64,000 nt of DNA from MGML01 sp034416335. GTDB taxonomy: Bacteria; Chloroflexota; Dehalococcoidia; Dehalococcoidales; UBA2162. Below are positions 27,078 through 36,030 of the stretch, piece after piece (within the stretch, counting starts at the first letter, position 1; each line of letters begins with the position of its first letter). Below the pieces are notes generated by a model, which saw nothing but the letters and a program-made list of their open reading frames with translations, was not told the DNA's origin and searched no databases. A program made the position numbers and the translations under genes. The DNA is taken from assembly GCA_034416335.1 (NCBI GenBank), contig DAOULV010000018.1, positions 167,602-231,601 of the forward strand, in the 5' to 3' direction.

Positions 27078-27634
27078 TAGTCTCCTCCGAATCGGTTTAC
27101 TTTCGTCTCTTTAAAACCTCTTTTTACGCAGCGGATATTACTGTCCAGAAGTCTTTCACTGAAGGAATCCTTAAAAACTTCCAGTATGGAATCCAGCTCC
27201 GCCCACCCCGTTGTATATAAGAGCGCGCCGATTAATACCGTATTGGTGATGGGGCGCCCTATTTCCTCGAGAGCGATACCGGTCGCGTCTACCGTGGCGA
27301 GTACCGCCGTATTTTCGTGGGGCTTTTCCTCCAGCATTTCCGGGAGATTCATAACAACGATACCGCCCGGTTTCAGTCCCTTGAGTGCATCCGGTGTTCG
27401 GGCAAGCAGAGGGTCCGTAACTATGCAGCAGTCAGGATAATATATCTGGGACCTCAGTCTTATCGGCTTATCATCAAATCGCAGGAAAACATTGACCGGA
27501 GCGCCACGTCTCTCACCGCCGAACATGGGGAAACAGGTCGCATATTTTCCTTCTTTAACCAGGGCGGCAGCCAGCATTTCTGCGGAAGAATATGCTCCCT
27601 GGCCGCCTCTTCCAAGCATTCTAACCTCTATCAT
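27077..27634 (-). CDS. 2-oxoacid:ferredoxin oxidoreductase gamma subunit (PadE-like)
   Basis: 185 residues, PorC/PorG type. Starts MIEVRMLGRGGQGAYSSAEMLAAAL, the conserved glycine-rich motif of the gamma domain that binds CoA, and continues GGERRGAPVNVFLRFDDKPI. It is the first gene of the operon on the minus strand. AGGAGG sits 11 nt before the ATG. No NADH-linked flavoprotein (PadH type) is present in the operon, so ferredoxin is the expected acceptor. Confidence 0.9.
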   Translation of the reverse strand: MIEVRMLGRGGQGAYSSAEMLAAALVKEGKYATCFPMFGGERRGAPVNVFLRFDDKPIRLRSQIYYPDCCIVTDPLLARTPDALKGLKPGGIVVMNLPEMLEEKPHENTAVLATVDATGIALEEIGRPITNTVLIGALLYTTGWAELDSILEVFKDSFSERLLDSNIRCVKRGFKETKVNRFGGD

Positions 27635-27791
27635 TAGCTGTTAAAGCCTCCTTATCCTGCCGAAAAAGCATATTTAGCCAGAAAGAAATTTATAAATCAG
27701 TCCCTAGTATATATTATCGAAGCTAAAATTTCTAATTTCGTGAAAATAATACGATAGTGTGATTATCGAATGCGGGCAAGTAGAGAAAATG

Positions 27792-27829
27792 AAAAAAAGG
27801 AAGGAGGTAGAGGATTTTCCTCTACCTCC
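27792..27829 (-). terminator. Intrinsic terminator after the substrate-binding protein gene
   Basis: GGAGGTAGAGGA (27803-27814) and TCCTCTACCTCC (27818-27829) form a perfect 12-bp stem with a three-base loop. On the minus strand it is followed by a long T run (A tract 27793-27800 on the plus strand), 47 nt after the stop codon. Confidence 0.9.
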
Positions 27830-27876
27830 TGTCCGTCGTAGATTTGATAATTTCAGTAACTGTGGGATAGTTGCAA

Positions 27877-29670
27877 CTAGTATCCCATCGATGTTTTGAG
27901 TTCCTGGTCCATCCAGACATAAATACGCCAGGCACCCGCGATTGAAGCTTGAGAGATATTGGTTTCGCCGTGGTAATTCTGTATCCATGGCTGCCACATA
28001 TTATATCTGCTTGGTGCCGGCAGCCAGATTCCCCAGCTATACTCGAGAACATGCGGAGCAACTCCTTTCAGTGTCTGCAGCATAGCCATGCTGTCCTTAC
28101 CGACATAGCTGAGAACCTTGTTGTAGGCTTCCCTTGTCTGCGGTGTTTCGAAGAAAGACGGGTTACTGAAACTCTCGGCACGCAGGTTCATCATTTTCCA
28201 GACCGCAAACGGATATGACATTGCCATGCACATTTCTTCTACCTGCCTGCCTTTAACCTGAGCAACGACTATCCCCGCTTCACCCGGCTGGAGTTCCATG
28301 TCAATACCGACTAACAGCAGGTACTCCCTGATAATAGACAACAGGTCTACTTCACCCGTGGTGCATATAATTTTTGTCTTGAATCCATTGGGATACCCGG
28401 CTTCGCTCAGAAGCTGCTTGGCTTTGTCAGGATTGTATGTGAATAACTCCTGGACTACTTCAGGCATATCTTCCAGCGGTACATACACGTCACTGAATGT
28501 AGGAATAGGTAGGAACGGGTAAACCAGCATAGCGCCATGACCCTCGTAGTAATCATCCAGTATTTCCTGCTGGTTGACCGCCAGGTTCATCGCCTGTCTT
28601 ACCCTGACATCCTTGAACGGAAGTTCTTCCTTGTCAATTCTTCCGCATGGGAAGGTAGGTAACGACGCATACACTTCCATATACTGCAGGTCGGGACGCT
28701 GCGACATGAACCTCTGCCAGTCTTCGAAACTGACTTCTCCCATCATATCGATCTTACCGGTTCGGAAGCCTGCCTGTTGAGTGGAAAGGTCCGGTATAAT
28801 AGGAGTTCTCAACCCGTCGAGATAAGGAAGCTGGTTTTCAGGATGAACAGGATCATAATCCCAGTAGCTGGGATTCTTCTCATAGTTAATACTGCTGCCG
28901 GGTACATAATCGGTGACCATATACGGTCCTGTCCCTACCATTGTCTCCCATGTAATCATATCATCACCAAGTTCAGGCGGGACTAATCGGGCTGATTCTG
29001 CAGTTACAAATACCTGCAAGCCCTGAGCATGAGCGGGGACTTTAACTTCGAGAGTGTATTTGTCGAGAGCCGTGGCTGAAATGATATGGTCCTGGGGAGG
29101 ATTTCCGAATTTCAGCCAGCTGTTTCCGGCCCATTCACGGGTAATACTCCAGGCAGCATCTTCAGCTGTAAATTCTCTCCCGTTTAAAGGAGCTTTATTC
29201 CACCAGTGTACTCCCTGTCTTATGTGGAAGAGTAAAGTTGTTTCATCGGGCATTTCCCAGCTTTCGGCCAGCAACCCTCTCATCAGGTCGGTTCTTCCTA
29301 TCAGCCCCTGTGTCCAATCGGTCTCACCGGTTCCGGCAGGCCCTTTGGCCCAGTCACCGGTTAACAGACTTTCGTTAGTAAGAAAATTGGGCACAAGCAT
29401 AAAATTCAGGAAATATGCCGGATCCCACCCGATAGGATCTCCGCCCGGAGTGACTATATAACCTCCGTATTTGGGAGTCTCAGGTGACACCATTGCTTCT
29501 TCTTCATCACTCGTAGTCGTTCCTACGGTTGTCTCCGATTCTGTAATTTTTACGACGTCGTTAGTGTCATCTCCGGTAGTGACTTTTTCAGTGGTAGCTG
29601 TTCCACAGGAAGCCAGTACCAGGGACAATACCATCAATAAACTTACGGTTAACCACAATATTTTCCTCAT
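27877..29670 (-). CDS. Family 5 (peptide/nickel-type) ABC substrate-binding lipoprotein
   Basis: 597 residues. The signal peptide MRKILWLTVSLLMVLSLVLASCG ends in a lipobox (LASC, Cys22 lipidated), followed by a Thr/Ser/Glu-rich linker to about residue 65. The SBP_bac_5 domain follows (LLAESWEMPDETTLLFHIRQGVHWW; FKDVRVRQAMNLAVNQQEILDDYY; KAKQLLSEAGYPNGFKTKI). It should bind a solute outside the cell for an ABC importer. No permease or ATPase gene is near, so it is an orphan binding protein or serves a transporter elsewhere. It is long for the family, with extra sequence near the end. A terminator follows, and it has its own leader of about 350 nt. Confidence 0.88.
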   Translation of the reverse strand: MRKILWLTVSLLMVLSLVLASCGTATTEKVTTGDDTNDVVKITESETTVGTTTSDEEEAMVSPETPKYGGYIVTPGGDPIGWDPAYFLNFMLVPNFLTNESLLTGDWAKGPAGTGETDWTQGLIGRTDLMRGLLAESWEMPDETTLLFHIRQGVHWWNKAPLNGREFTAEDAAWSITREWAGNSWLKFGNPPQDHIISATALDKYTLEVKVPAHAQGLQVFVTAESARLVPPELGDDMITWETMVGTGPYMVTDYVPGSSINYEKNPSYWDYDPVHPENQLPYLDGLRTPIIPDLSTQQAGFRTGKIDMMGEVSFEDWQRFMSQRPDLQYMEVYASLPTFPCGRIDKEELPFKDVRVRQAMNLAVNQQEILDDYYEGHGAMLVYPFLPIPTFSDVYVPLEDMPEVVQELFTYNPDKAKQLLSEAGYPNGFKTKIICTTGEVDLLSIIREYLLLVGIDMELQPGEAGIVVAQVKGRQVEEMCMAMSYPFAVWKMMNLRAESFSNPSFFETPQTREAYNKVLSYVGKDSMAMLQTLKGVAPHVLEYSWGIWLPAPSRYNMWQPWIQNYHGETNISQASIAGAWRIYVWMDQELKTSMGY

Positions 29671-30039
29671 CCGGTTTTTCCTCCTTTTTCATTCCTTTAT
29701 CGGTAATTCGTACTGAAAGACAAAAAGCATCGGAAAATGCTAATGATTATAACATCACCGGTGCTTTATTCTGTCGTTATCATCACCTCCTTTGCGGGAA
29801 GGTGCAGTATAGTAAACGAAGATGGACTTTAGAAAACTGAATTCTAACGAATTGAGGTGATAATGTCAATAGAAACGATAAAGTACTAATCAAACCAGGT
29901 TGAATAATTATGAATCCAGAGTTTTATTGACAGGGATAATCGCAGCAATATAATATCAGTCACGTTATACCTGCCGACGTACTACTGCTTATTAAGACCT
30001 TAAAACACACACTATTCAATTTATAAAGGATTTTCATAT
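29671..30039. other. Divergent intergenic region
   Basis: Between the minus-strand lipoprotein gene and the plus-strand acyl-CoA synthetase gene. On the minus strand a TATAAT-like sequence (GTTATAATC, about 29744-29752) and a small hairpin AGCAT/ATGCT followed by TTTT (about 29725-29742) precede a strong AAAGGAGG site. No ORF. The hairpin could attenuate transcription but is only 5 bp. Confidence 0.35.
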
Positions 30040-31431
30040 ATGGACTTATCGTCCCGGCTGGATTATATTTTCAATCCGGAGTCCGTAGCGGTTATCGGGG
30101 CTTCTGCTAATCCCGGAAAACCGGGGTTTTTGTGTACATCGAATCTAGTGAATGATGGTTTCAAAGGAAAAATATACCCGGTTAATCCCTCGCTATCCGA
30201 ATTATCAGGTCTAAAGGCATATCCGTCTGTTCTGGATATTCCCGGAGAACCGGACCTGGCTATTTCCGTCGTCCCGGCCGGGCAGGCGATTTCAGTGCTT
30301 GAGGACTGCATAAAGAAACGTGTAAAAGGGATAATCTTCGTCAGTGCCGGATTCAGCGAAATCGGTTCGGAGATGGGACTGGATCTTCAAAACGAACTGC
30401 GGGATAAGGCAAACAAGAGCGGAATAAAAATCATCGGACCCAACACGATGGGGCTGATAAACACAAAAAATAATCTGAATGCTACTTTTTCTCCCGGCCT
30501 GGGTAGGAGTAAGACCGGCAATGTCTCCGTTGTAAGTCAGAGTGGAGGGATGTGCGTTTACCTGGTTAATGCCCTGACGGGTAACAACGTTGGGGTCAGT
30601 AAAGTGATGGGTCTGGGAAACAGGTGCAATCTTGACTTTGATGAGGTGGTAACATATCTTGCGGAAGATGAAGATACAGGAGTCATCGTACTTTATATCG
30701 AAGGAATAAACGAACCCAAAAAGCTGATGAAGGCAGCCCTGGAAACCGTCGGGAAAAAGCCGATAGTCGCATTAAAAGGCGGCCGGAGTGAAGAAAGCAG
30801 TTCTGCCACGCTGTCACATACCGGCAGTCTGGCCGGAAAATATGAATATTACAGAGCGGCATTCAATCAGGGTGGTATGATATCAGTCGACTCCCTGACG
30901 GAACTTACCGACGTAACAAAAGCGCTGGCTCTTCAAAAACCGGCAAGGGGTAACAGACTTGCGGTTCTGTCTCTACAGGCGGGTCCGGGTATTATCGCCG
31001 CAGACAAATGCCGTGAATACGGTATGGAGCTTTCAGTATTTTCGCAGGATACAAAAAAACGACTGAGAGAAAAAATATCTCCTTTACTTTCAATAGAAAA
31101 TCCGGTCGATATGGCGTGGACGGGAAGCGACTTCGATACCAGCCGGGAAATACTGAGTGCCGTACTGGAGGACGATGATGTAGACGCAATAATCGCGGCA
31201 TTTATCTCCTTTGAACTCAGCCGGGAGTTACCCAAAGCCCTGATTGACGCAGCCGGTAAAACCGGAAAACCTATCATTACCTGCGTTGGTTCTCTCGGTG
31301 CGTCGGAAGATACGATTAATAGCCTTGAAGAAGCCGGAATTCCAGCCTATCCCTTCCCTGACAGGGCGTGTACCGGTCTGGCGGGACTGGTCAAATACGG
31401 AGAAATAAGAAAAAGAGTCTCCCGGCATTAA
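30040..31431 (+). CDS. NDP-forming acyl-CoA synthetase alpha-type subunit
   Basis: 463 residues. A CoA-binding Rossmann domain at the N-terminus (NPESVAVIGASANPGKPGFL), a succinyl-CoA-ligase-like domain (GIKIIGPNTMGLIN; VVSQSGGMCVYLV) and a third flavodoxin-like domain. The phosphorylated histidine is H260 in ATLSHTGSLAG. It would make ATP or GTP from an acyl-CoA together with an ATP-grasp beta subunit, which is not in the window. The length and absence of an ATP-grasp domain mark it as an alpha-only protein. The start ATG has AAAGGA upstream. It converges on the enolase-superfamily gene at a shared terminator. Confidence 0.88.
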   Translation: MDLSSRLDYIFNPESVAVIGASANPGKPGFLCTSNLVNDGFKGKIYPVNPSLSELSGLKAYPSVLDIPGEPDLAISVVPAGQAISVLEDCIKKRVKGIIFVSAGFSEIGSEMGLDLQNELRDKANKSGIKIIGPNTMGLINTKNNLNATFSPGLGRSKTGNVSVVSQSGGMCVYLVNALTGNNVGVSKVMGLGNRCNLDFDEVVTYLAEDEDTGVIVLYIEGINEPKKLMKAALETVGKKPIVALKGGRSEESSSATLSHTGSLAGKYEYYRAAFNQGGMISVDSLTELTDVTKALALQKPARGNRLAVLSLQAGPGIIAADKCREYGMELSVFSQDTKKRLREKISPLLSIENPVDMAWTGSDFDTSREILSAVLEDDDVDAIIAAFISFELSRELPKALIDAAGKTGKPIITCVGSLGASEDTINSLEEAGIPAYPFPDRACTGLAGLVKYGEIRKRVSRH

Positions 31432-31474
31432 CAGATATCTTTTTCGGCGCTATATACACGACGAGGATAATAAA

Positions 31475-31510
31475 GAAGGGCAGACTCTTTGACAGTCTGC
31501 CCTTCTATTT
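31475..31510. terminator. Bidirectional terminator between convergent genes
   Basis: GAAGGGCAGACT (31475-31486) and AGTCTGCCCTTC (31494-31505) form a 12-bp stem with a 7-nt loop; TATTTAATT follows on the plus strand and TTTATTATCC on the minus strand. Confidence 0.8.
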
Positions 31511-31534
31511 AATTCATCAAGACGAAATATCTTG

Positions 31535-32677
31535 CTAACCTATAGTGACTATACTCTTATCCTTTGTCAGATATTTCGGTACCGCTTTTTCATTTAGTTC
31601 CAGTCCGATACCGGGACCTTCGGGAGGATAGAAACAGCCGTCTTTATATTTCATCGGGTTTAGTATCAGGTCATTATCGACCGATTTCGTGGTATCGAAG
31701 GTGTTGTACATCAAGACGGGGAAGAAGTTCGCCTGCGCCTGTTTGCCGAACTCAGGTTCCGAACAAAGCCAGTGTGCCTGAGCCGCGGCTTCCCAAGGCC
31801 CGTTCATCGCGCCACAGTACATACCGAGGTTCGATTCCTTGGCAATAGCAGCCCATTCGAGACCCTTGGTAATTCCTCCGGCGGCAGCCAATTTTGTACC
31901 GACTATATCGGCCGCTTTCTTGGAAATAACTTGCATCAGGCCAGTAGGACTTACGCTGGATTCGTGAGAACAGATAGGTATTCTGGTGTTACTCCGCAGT
32001 GATGCCAGGCCGTCTATATTCGACGTAGCAATCGGCTGTTCGAGTTTGTACAGGTTGCAGTCCTCGACTTCCCGCGCAAACATTAGCGCTGTATAATAGT
32101 CCATCGTTGCATTCGCGTCGAAAGCCAGTTCAGCTTTGTCACCTACGGCTTTTCTGAGTGCCTTCACGTTTTTGATATCGAGTGCGACATTACGTTCTCC
32201 TCCGCCGAACCCTGAATTCTTCAGACCAAGGCTGGTAACACCGCCTTCCAGAGCCATCTCAGCGTCCTGCATGGCGGTTTCGGCATGCAGGAAAAAGTCG
32301 AATCGGAGTTTTTCATTGGCTTTTCCGCCCAGAAGCTGATAAATCGGCTGGTTCAGCGCTTTTCCAACGAGGTCCCATAAAGCAAAGTCGATCGTGCATA
32401 CGGCGGCGGGATACGAAAAGCCCCAGACGGAATTTATGGCGAAACTGAGTCTGTTCATAATCAGACCTCTGTCAAGAGGGTTGGCGCCGAGAAGTACCGG
32501 CTCCCAGGATTTAACCATTGATATCACGATATCCTGGTGTACGCCTCCAGCATCGGCCATTCCGGTTAACCCTTCGTCCGTATGCAGCTTTACCAGAAGA
32601 ATATTACCCGACCTCCCTTCGCCCCGCATCGGAGTAGGAATACTAAGGGGCACACATTCTATTTTAGTAATTTTCAT
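31535..32677 (-). CDS. Mandelate racemase/muconate-lactonizing (enolase superfamily) enzyme
   Basis: 380 residues. N-terminal capping domain (MKITKIECVPLSIPTPMRGEG) and TIM barrel. Metal ligands are in ELAFDANATMDYY (Asp), YKLEQPIA (Glu) and PICSHESSVS (Glu). The Lys usually found as KxK in the second strand region is replaced by SLGLKNSG, so only one Lys is clear. The reaction (racemisation, dehydration or cycloisomerisation) cannot be assigned. AAGGAGGATATAG lies before the ATG. It stands alone on the minus strand. Confidence 0.85.
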   Translation of the reverse strand: MKITKIECVPLSIPTPMRGEGRSGNILLVKLHTDEGLTGMADAGGVHQDIVISMVKSWEPVLLGANPLDRGLIMNRLSFAINSVWGFSYPAAVCTIDFALWDLVGKALNQPIYQLLGGKANEKLRFDFFLHAETAMQDAEMALEGGVTSLGLKNSGFGGGERNVALDIKNVKALRKAVGDKAELAFDANATMDYYTALMFAREVEDCNLYKLEQPIATSNIDGLASLRSNTRIPICSHESSVSPTGLMQVISKKAADIVGTKLAAAGGITKGLEWAAIAKESNLGMYCGAMNGPWEAAAQAHWLCSEPEFGKQAQANFFPVLMYNTFDTTKSVDNDLILNPMKYKDGCFYPPEGPGIGLELNEKAVPKYLTKDKSIVTIG

Positions 32678-32935
32678 CTATATCCTCCTTAAATTATTAG
32701 CTCAACAGTGCCTGTTCATAATATGCCGGTACAGGATTCTATTATTAATTCGGGGAATAAATCAAGCCCTGCCTATTAGTTAATGAAATAGTAATCGAGT
32801 TTAATAGCAGGGGAAGAAAACGTGCATACTATAAACTGGTATCGAAGAATAAAACAAATGTGAGAATAGCGAAAATGGTGGAATACGAATTACATAAAGA
32901 TAATACTCGTGAGAAGGGACAATGAAACCGGTCAG

Positions 32936-33358
32936 TTATTCTTTCTCGGAGTCCCTCGGTTTTGTCAGCCAGGAACTCGACTGAACCTTTCCGCCGCCCA
33001 CGTTAAAGAGCATTTCTATGCCGAGTTGACGGCATACTTCTGCTTCACGTATTTCGGACTCACCGCTGCGGTCACCACCGTTTGCGAAAATGTCAGGTCT
33101 GATTTTTTCCAGACTCTTGCAGACGCTGTCGTCTTCGTCGATGCTGATGAAAACACTATCGACACCCTTGATATTTTCAAGGATTTCCTTTCTCTCTTCC
33201 TGCGGCATAAAGACATAGCCTTTTTTTCGCATAAGGAAGTCGTCGTTATTCAGGATTACGATAAGTTTGCCGAGAGTACTCGCTTCACGAATCAGTCTTA
33301 TATGACCGATGTGTATCGGGTCGAAACCACCGGATACTATAACCGTTTTTTCTTCCAT
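32936..33358 (-). CDS. Cytidylyltransferase-like nucleotidyltransferase (RfaE/TagD type)
   Basis: 140 residues from the ATG at 33358. Motifs: VSGGFDPIHIGHIRLI (nucleotide-binding HxGH), MRKKGYVFMPQEERKEIL, and FANGGDRSG. These are typical of HldE C-domain/TagD-like enzymes that transfer a nucleotide to a sugar phosphate or alditol phosphate. A TTG at 33382 would add eight residues, but neither start has a good ribosome site. It stands alone next to an ABM gene on the other strand. Confidence 0.78.
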   Translation of the reverse strand: MEEKTVIVSGGFDPIHIGHIRLIREASTLGKLIVILNNDDFLMRKKGYVFMPQEERKEILENIKGVDSVFISIDEDDSVCKSLEKIRPDIFANGGDRSGESEIREAEVCRQLGIEMLFNVGGGKVQSSSWLTKPRDSEKE

Positions 33359-33453
33359 ACCAGATAAATTTACACTAAACAATCACGGATTTCAACGCTG
33401 TTTTACTCGAAATATATGATGTCAGATGGGGTAATATTATACTGCTGAATAAC

Positions 33454-33482
33454 TTGACAAGTCTGGTAAACCGGTATATAAA
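33454..33482 (+). promoter_or_regulatory. Strong sigma-70-like promoter for the ABM gene
   Basis: TTGACA (33454-33459), a 17-bp spacer and TATAAA (33477-33482). The start codon is 109 nt downstream; the leader can form a hairpin from AGTTACT (33508-33514) and AGTAACT (33543-33549). Confidence 0.6.
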
Positions 33483-33591
33483 TATGCTACCCGGGTGGCT
33501 TTCGCAGTTACTCTGTATCGCTCTATGGAAGTGATAACTTGAAGTAACTGGTAGCTTCAGTAAGAGAAAAGATAAACACGGGAGGTGAACC

Positions 33592-33930
33592 ATGGTTAAG
33601 GTAGTTATTGAACGACGCTGTAAACCGGGTGAAGAAAAAAGGCTTGAAGGGCTGCTGAAAGACCTGAGATCAAGCTGTATGCGTCAACCCACCTACGTGT
33701 CCGGAGAAACTCTTATCGATGTTAATAACCCATCACATTACCTGGTAGTTGGCACCTGGACACGGCTTGAAGGATGGCAGGGCTGGAAGGAATGCCAGGA
33801 ACGTCATGAACTTCTTCAGCTGGTTTCTACCTGTATCGAAGAGGAACCTGTGGTGCACGTCTATGCCGCAGCCGGAAACGGACTTGGCGGTTTTGAAATG
33901 GACGAGCACTTTTCATCTCTCACAGCCTAA
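33592..33930 (+). CDS. ABM-domain (quinol monooxygenase-like) protein
   Basis: 112 residues with the dimeric alpha-beta barrel pattern: MVKVVIERRCKPGEEKRLEGLLKDLR, then PTYVSGETLIDVNNPSHYLVVGTW, and a WKECQERHELLQLV helix. Members include YgiN-type quinol monooxygenases and heme-degrading enzymes; in an anaerobe the function is unclear and could be small-molecule binding. The ribosome site GGGAGGTGA is strong. It has its own promoter. Overlapping frames are shadows. Confidence 0.8.
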   Translation: MVKVVIERRCKPGEEKRLEGLLKDLRSSCMRQPTYVSGETLIDVNNPSHYLVVGTWTRLEGWQGWKECQERHELLQLVSTCIEEEPVVHVYAAAGNGLGGFEMDEHFSSLTA

Positions 33931-34043
33931 AGCTGACATCTTTGAAAACAATATCGCCGGAGTTATATCGCGTACTGCGTATGACTCCGGCGACTGTATT
34001 TACCGGATAAAATCGATCACCGGTAAGCAGGATTAACCTCTAA

Positions 34044-35870
34044 TTATTCCACCGTGACAGATTTTGCCAGGTTCCTCGGCTTGTCTATATCACAGCCGCG
34101 CATCGCGGCGACGTGGTAGGCGAACAACTGCAGCGGGATAATACTCAGAATCGGCGTCAGTGGTTCCATTGTCTCGGGTATGTATATAACGTCATCCGCC
34201 AGGTATTTTATTTCAGCATCACCTTCGGTAGCGATAGCGATAACCGGTGATTTTCTTGCTTTTATCTCCTGGATATTGGAAATCATCTTGCGGTACACAC
34301 TGTCGTTCGGTACTAAACATATGCAGGGGAATTCCTCAGACATTAAAGCCAGGGGACCATGTTTTGTCTCTCCGCCGTAGCAGCCTTCGGCATGTACGTA
34401 AGAAATTTCTTTTATCTTTAGAGCTCCTTCGCGTGCAGCCGGATAACTGTATTTCCTGCCTAGGTAAAGCAGGTTGTCATGGTTTTTGTATTTATCCGCC
34501 AGTTCCTGTATATGGTCGTGTGATTTCAGGATTCTGGCGGCAAGTTCCGGTATTCTCCGTAATTCCTCGGCTATTCGCTGCCCTGTTGCCTGTGACATAT
34601 TACGCTGCCTTCCCAGGGCTAACGTCACAAGCGAAAGAATCATCAACTGTGATGTGAAAGCTTTGGTAGAAGCCACGGCAACTTCCGGTCCGGTACGAGT
34701 ATAGACACCCGCGTCGGTATCTCTTGCCTGGCTGGAACCTACCACATTGGTTATTCCGAGAGTCAGGGCTCCACGTGATTTTGCTTCCTTGAGCGCGGCG
34801 AGAGTATCGGCTGTTTCTCCCGACTGCGATACCGCAATAACTACGGAACGCTTATCAAGCAGCATATCGCGGTATCTGAATTCCGAAGCTACATCGCTCT
34901 TGGTAAGAATCCCTGCATATTCTTCGAACATATACTCGCCGACGATCCCGGCGTGATTTGCAGTACCACAGGCAACTATGTAGGCCTTGTCTACCGCTCT
35001 CAGTCTTTTTTGTACCAGGTCAAGCCCGCCAAGTCTGGCGTTTCCTTCTTCGGGTATCAGACGTCCCTGTATTGCCTTCTCCAGGGTTTCCGGCTGTTCC
35101 ATTATCTCCTTGAGCATAAAGTGGGGGTAATCACCTTTATCGAAATCACTCTGCGACCATTCGATTTCCAGAGGTTTCTTTTCTCTTATCAAAGAGAACT
35201 TATCCCTACCGAGAACGGCGACTTCTCCGTCATCAAGGTAGATAACCTTCTTTGTTCTGGCTATAACGGCTGAAGGATCTGAAGCCAGCAGATACTCATC
35301 ATCGCCTATTCCGATCAGGAGGGGACTGGAAAGACGGGCGGCGACAATTTTATCGGGGTCGTCTTTCGCGATAACTGCCAGACCATAAGTCCCTTCTATG
35401 TGGCGTAACGCAGTCTTAACCGCATCTTCAAGGTTACCCATAAAGTATTTTTCAATAAGATGGGCTATTATCTCACTGTCCGTTTCGGATGAAAACCTGT
35501 GGCCTTCGCTCTCGAGTTGTCCTCTCAACTTCTGGAAATTCTCGACGATACCGTTGTGAACCACCCAGATATTCCGGTGACAATCGCAGTGAGGGTGAGC
35601 GTTTTCTTCGGTTACCTGGCCGTGCGTAGCCCATCGAGTATGAAGGATAATGGGATTAGCAGAAATGGAATTATTGAAGCCGAGCTTTTCTTCCAGGCTG
35701 GATATTTTACCGACTGCTTTCTGGCTGAAAATTTCCTGTTTTTCGGTATTCCAGAAAGCGAAGCCCGAGGAGTCGTATCCCCGGTATTCGAGTCGCTTCA
35801 ACGCTTCTATCCCCAGATCAAGGGATTTGACAGTGATGTCTTTACCGATGTAACCGATGATCCCGCACAT
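34044..35870 (-). CDS. glmS: Glutamine--fructose-6-phosphate aminotransferase (isomerizing)
   Basis: 608 residues, full length. N-terminal class II glutaminase with catalytic Cys2 (MCGIIGYIG) and RLEYRGYDSSG, HTRWATHG, HNGIVEN and DSEIIAHLI motifs. The C-terminal half has two SIS domains: VACGTANHAG and SQSGETADT, then EGCYGGETKHGPLAL and the terminal DKPRNLAKSVTVE. It makes glucosamine-6-phosphate for peptidoglycan and lipid sugars. The ACGT(A/S) position is CGTANH, slightly unusual (normally CGTSYH). It diverges from the phosphoglucosamine-mutase-like gene, the next step in the same path. No glmS ribozyme is visible upstream. Confidence 0.95.
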   Translation of the reverse strand: MCGIIGYIGKDITVKSLDLGIEALKRLEYRGYDSSGFAFWNTEKQEIFSQKAVGKISSLEEKLGFNNSISANPIILHTRWATHGQVTEENAHPHCDCHRNIWVVHNGIVENFQKLRGQLESEGHRFSSETDSEIIAHLIEKYFMGNLEDAVKTALRHIEGTYGLAVIAKDDPDKIVAARLSSPLLIGIGDDEYLLASDPSAVIARTKKVIYLDDGEVAVLGRDKFSLIREKKPLEIEWSQSDFDKGDYPHFMLKEIMEQPETLEKAIQGRLIPEEGNARLGGLDLVQKRLRAVDKAYIVACGTANHAGIVGEYMFEEYAGILTKSDVASEFRYRDMLLDKRSVVIAVSQSGETADTLAALKEAKSRGALTLGITNVVGSSQARDTDAGVYTRTGPEVAVASTKAFTSQLMILSLVTLALGRQRNMSQATGQRIAEELRRIPELAARILKSHDHIQELADKYKNHDNLLYLGRKYSYPAAREGALKIKEISYVHAEGCYGGETKHGPLALMSEEFPCICLVPNDSVYRKMISNIQEIKARKSPVIAIATEGDAEIKYLADDVIYIPETMEPLTPILSIIPLQLFAYHVAAMRGCDIDKPRNLAKSVTVE

Positions 35871-36030
35871 TCATTTTACCCCTTACTATTCACCGGAGAA
35901 CAAAAGTTAACTTTCCAACGAAAATATATCATATAGAACGTATTGAAGTCAAAACAGACTATAGCTCAGTTGTTTTTCACACTTTAGCTGGATTGACAGG
36001 CGGTATAACGACAATTACAATCAACGCAGA

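Noticed and set aside
31810..31830. GAGGTTCGATTCC as a tRNA T-arm
   Set aside because: It lies inside the enolase-superfamily gene and no cloverleaf can be built around it.
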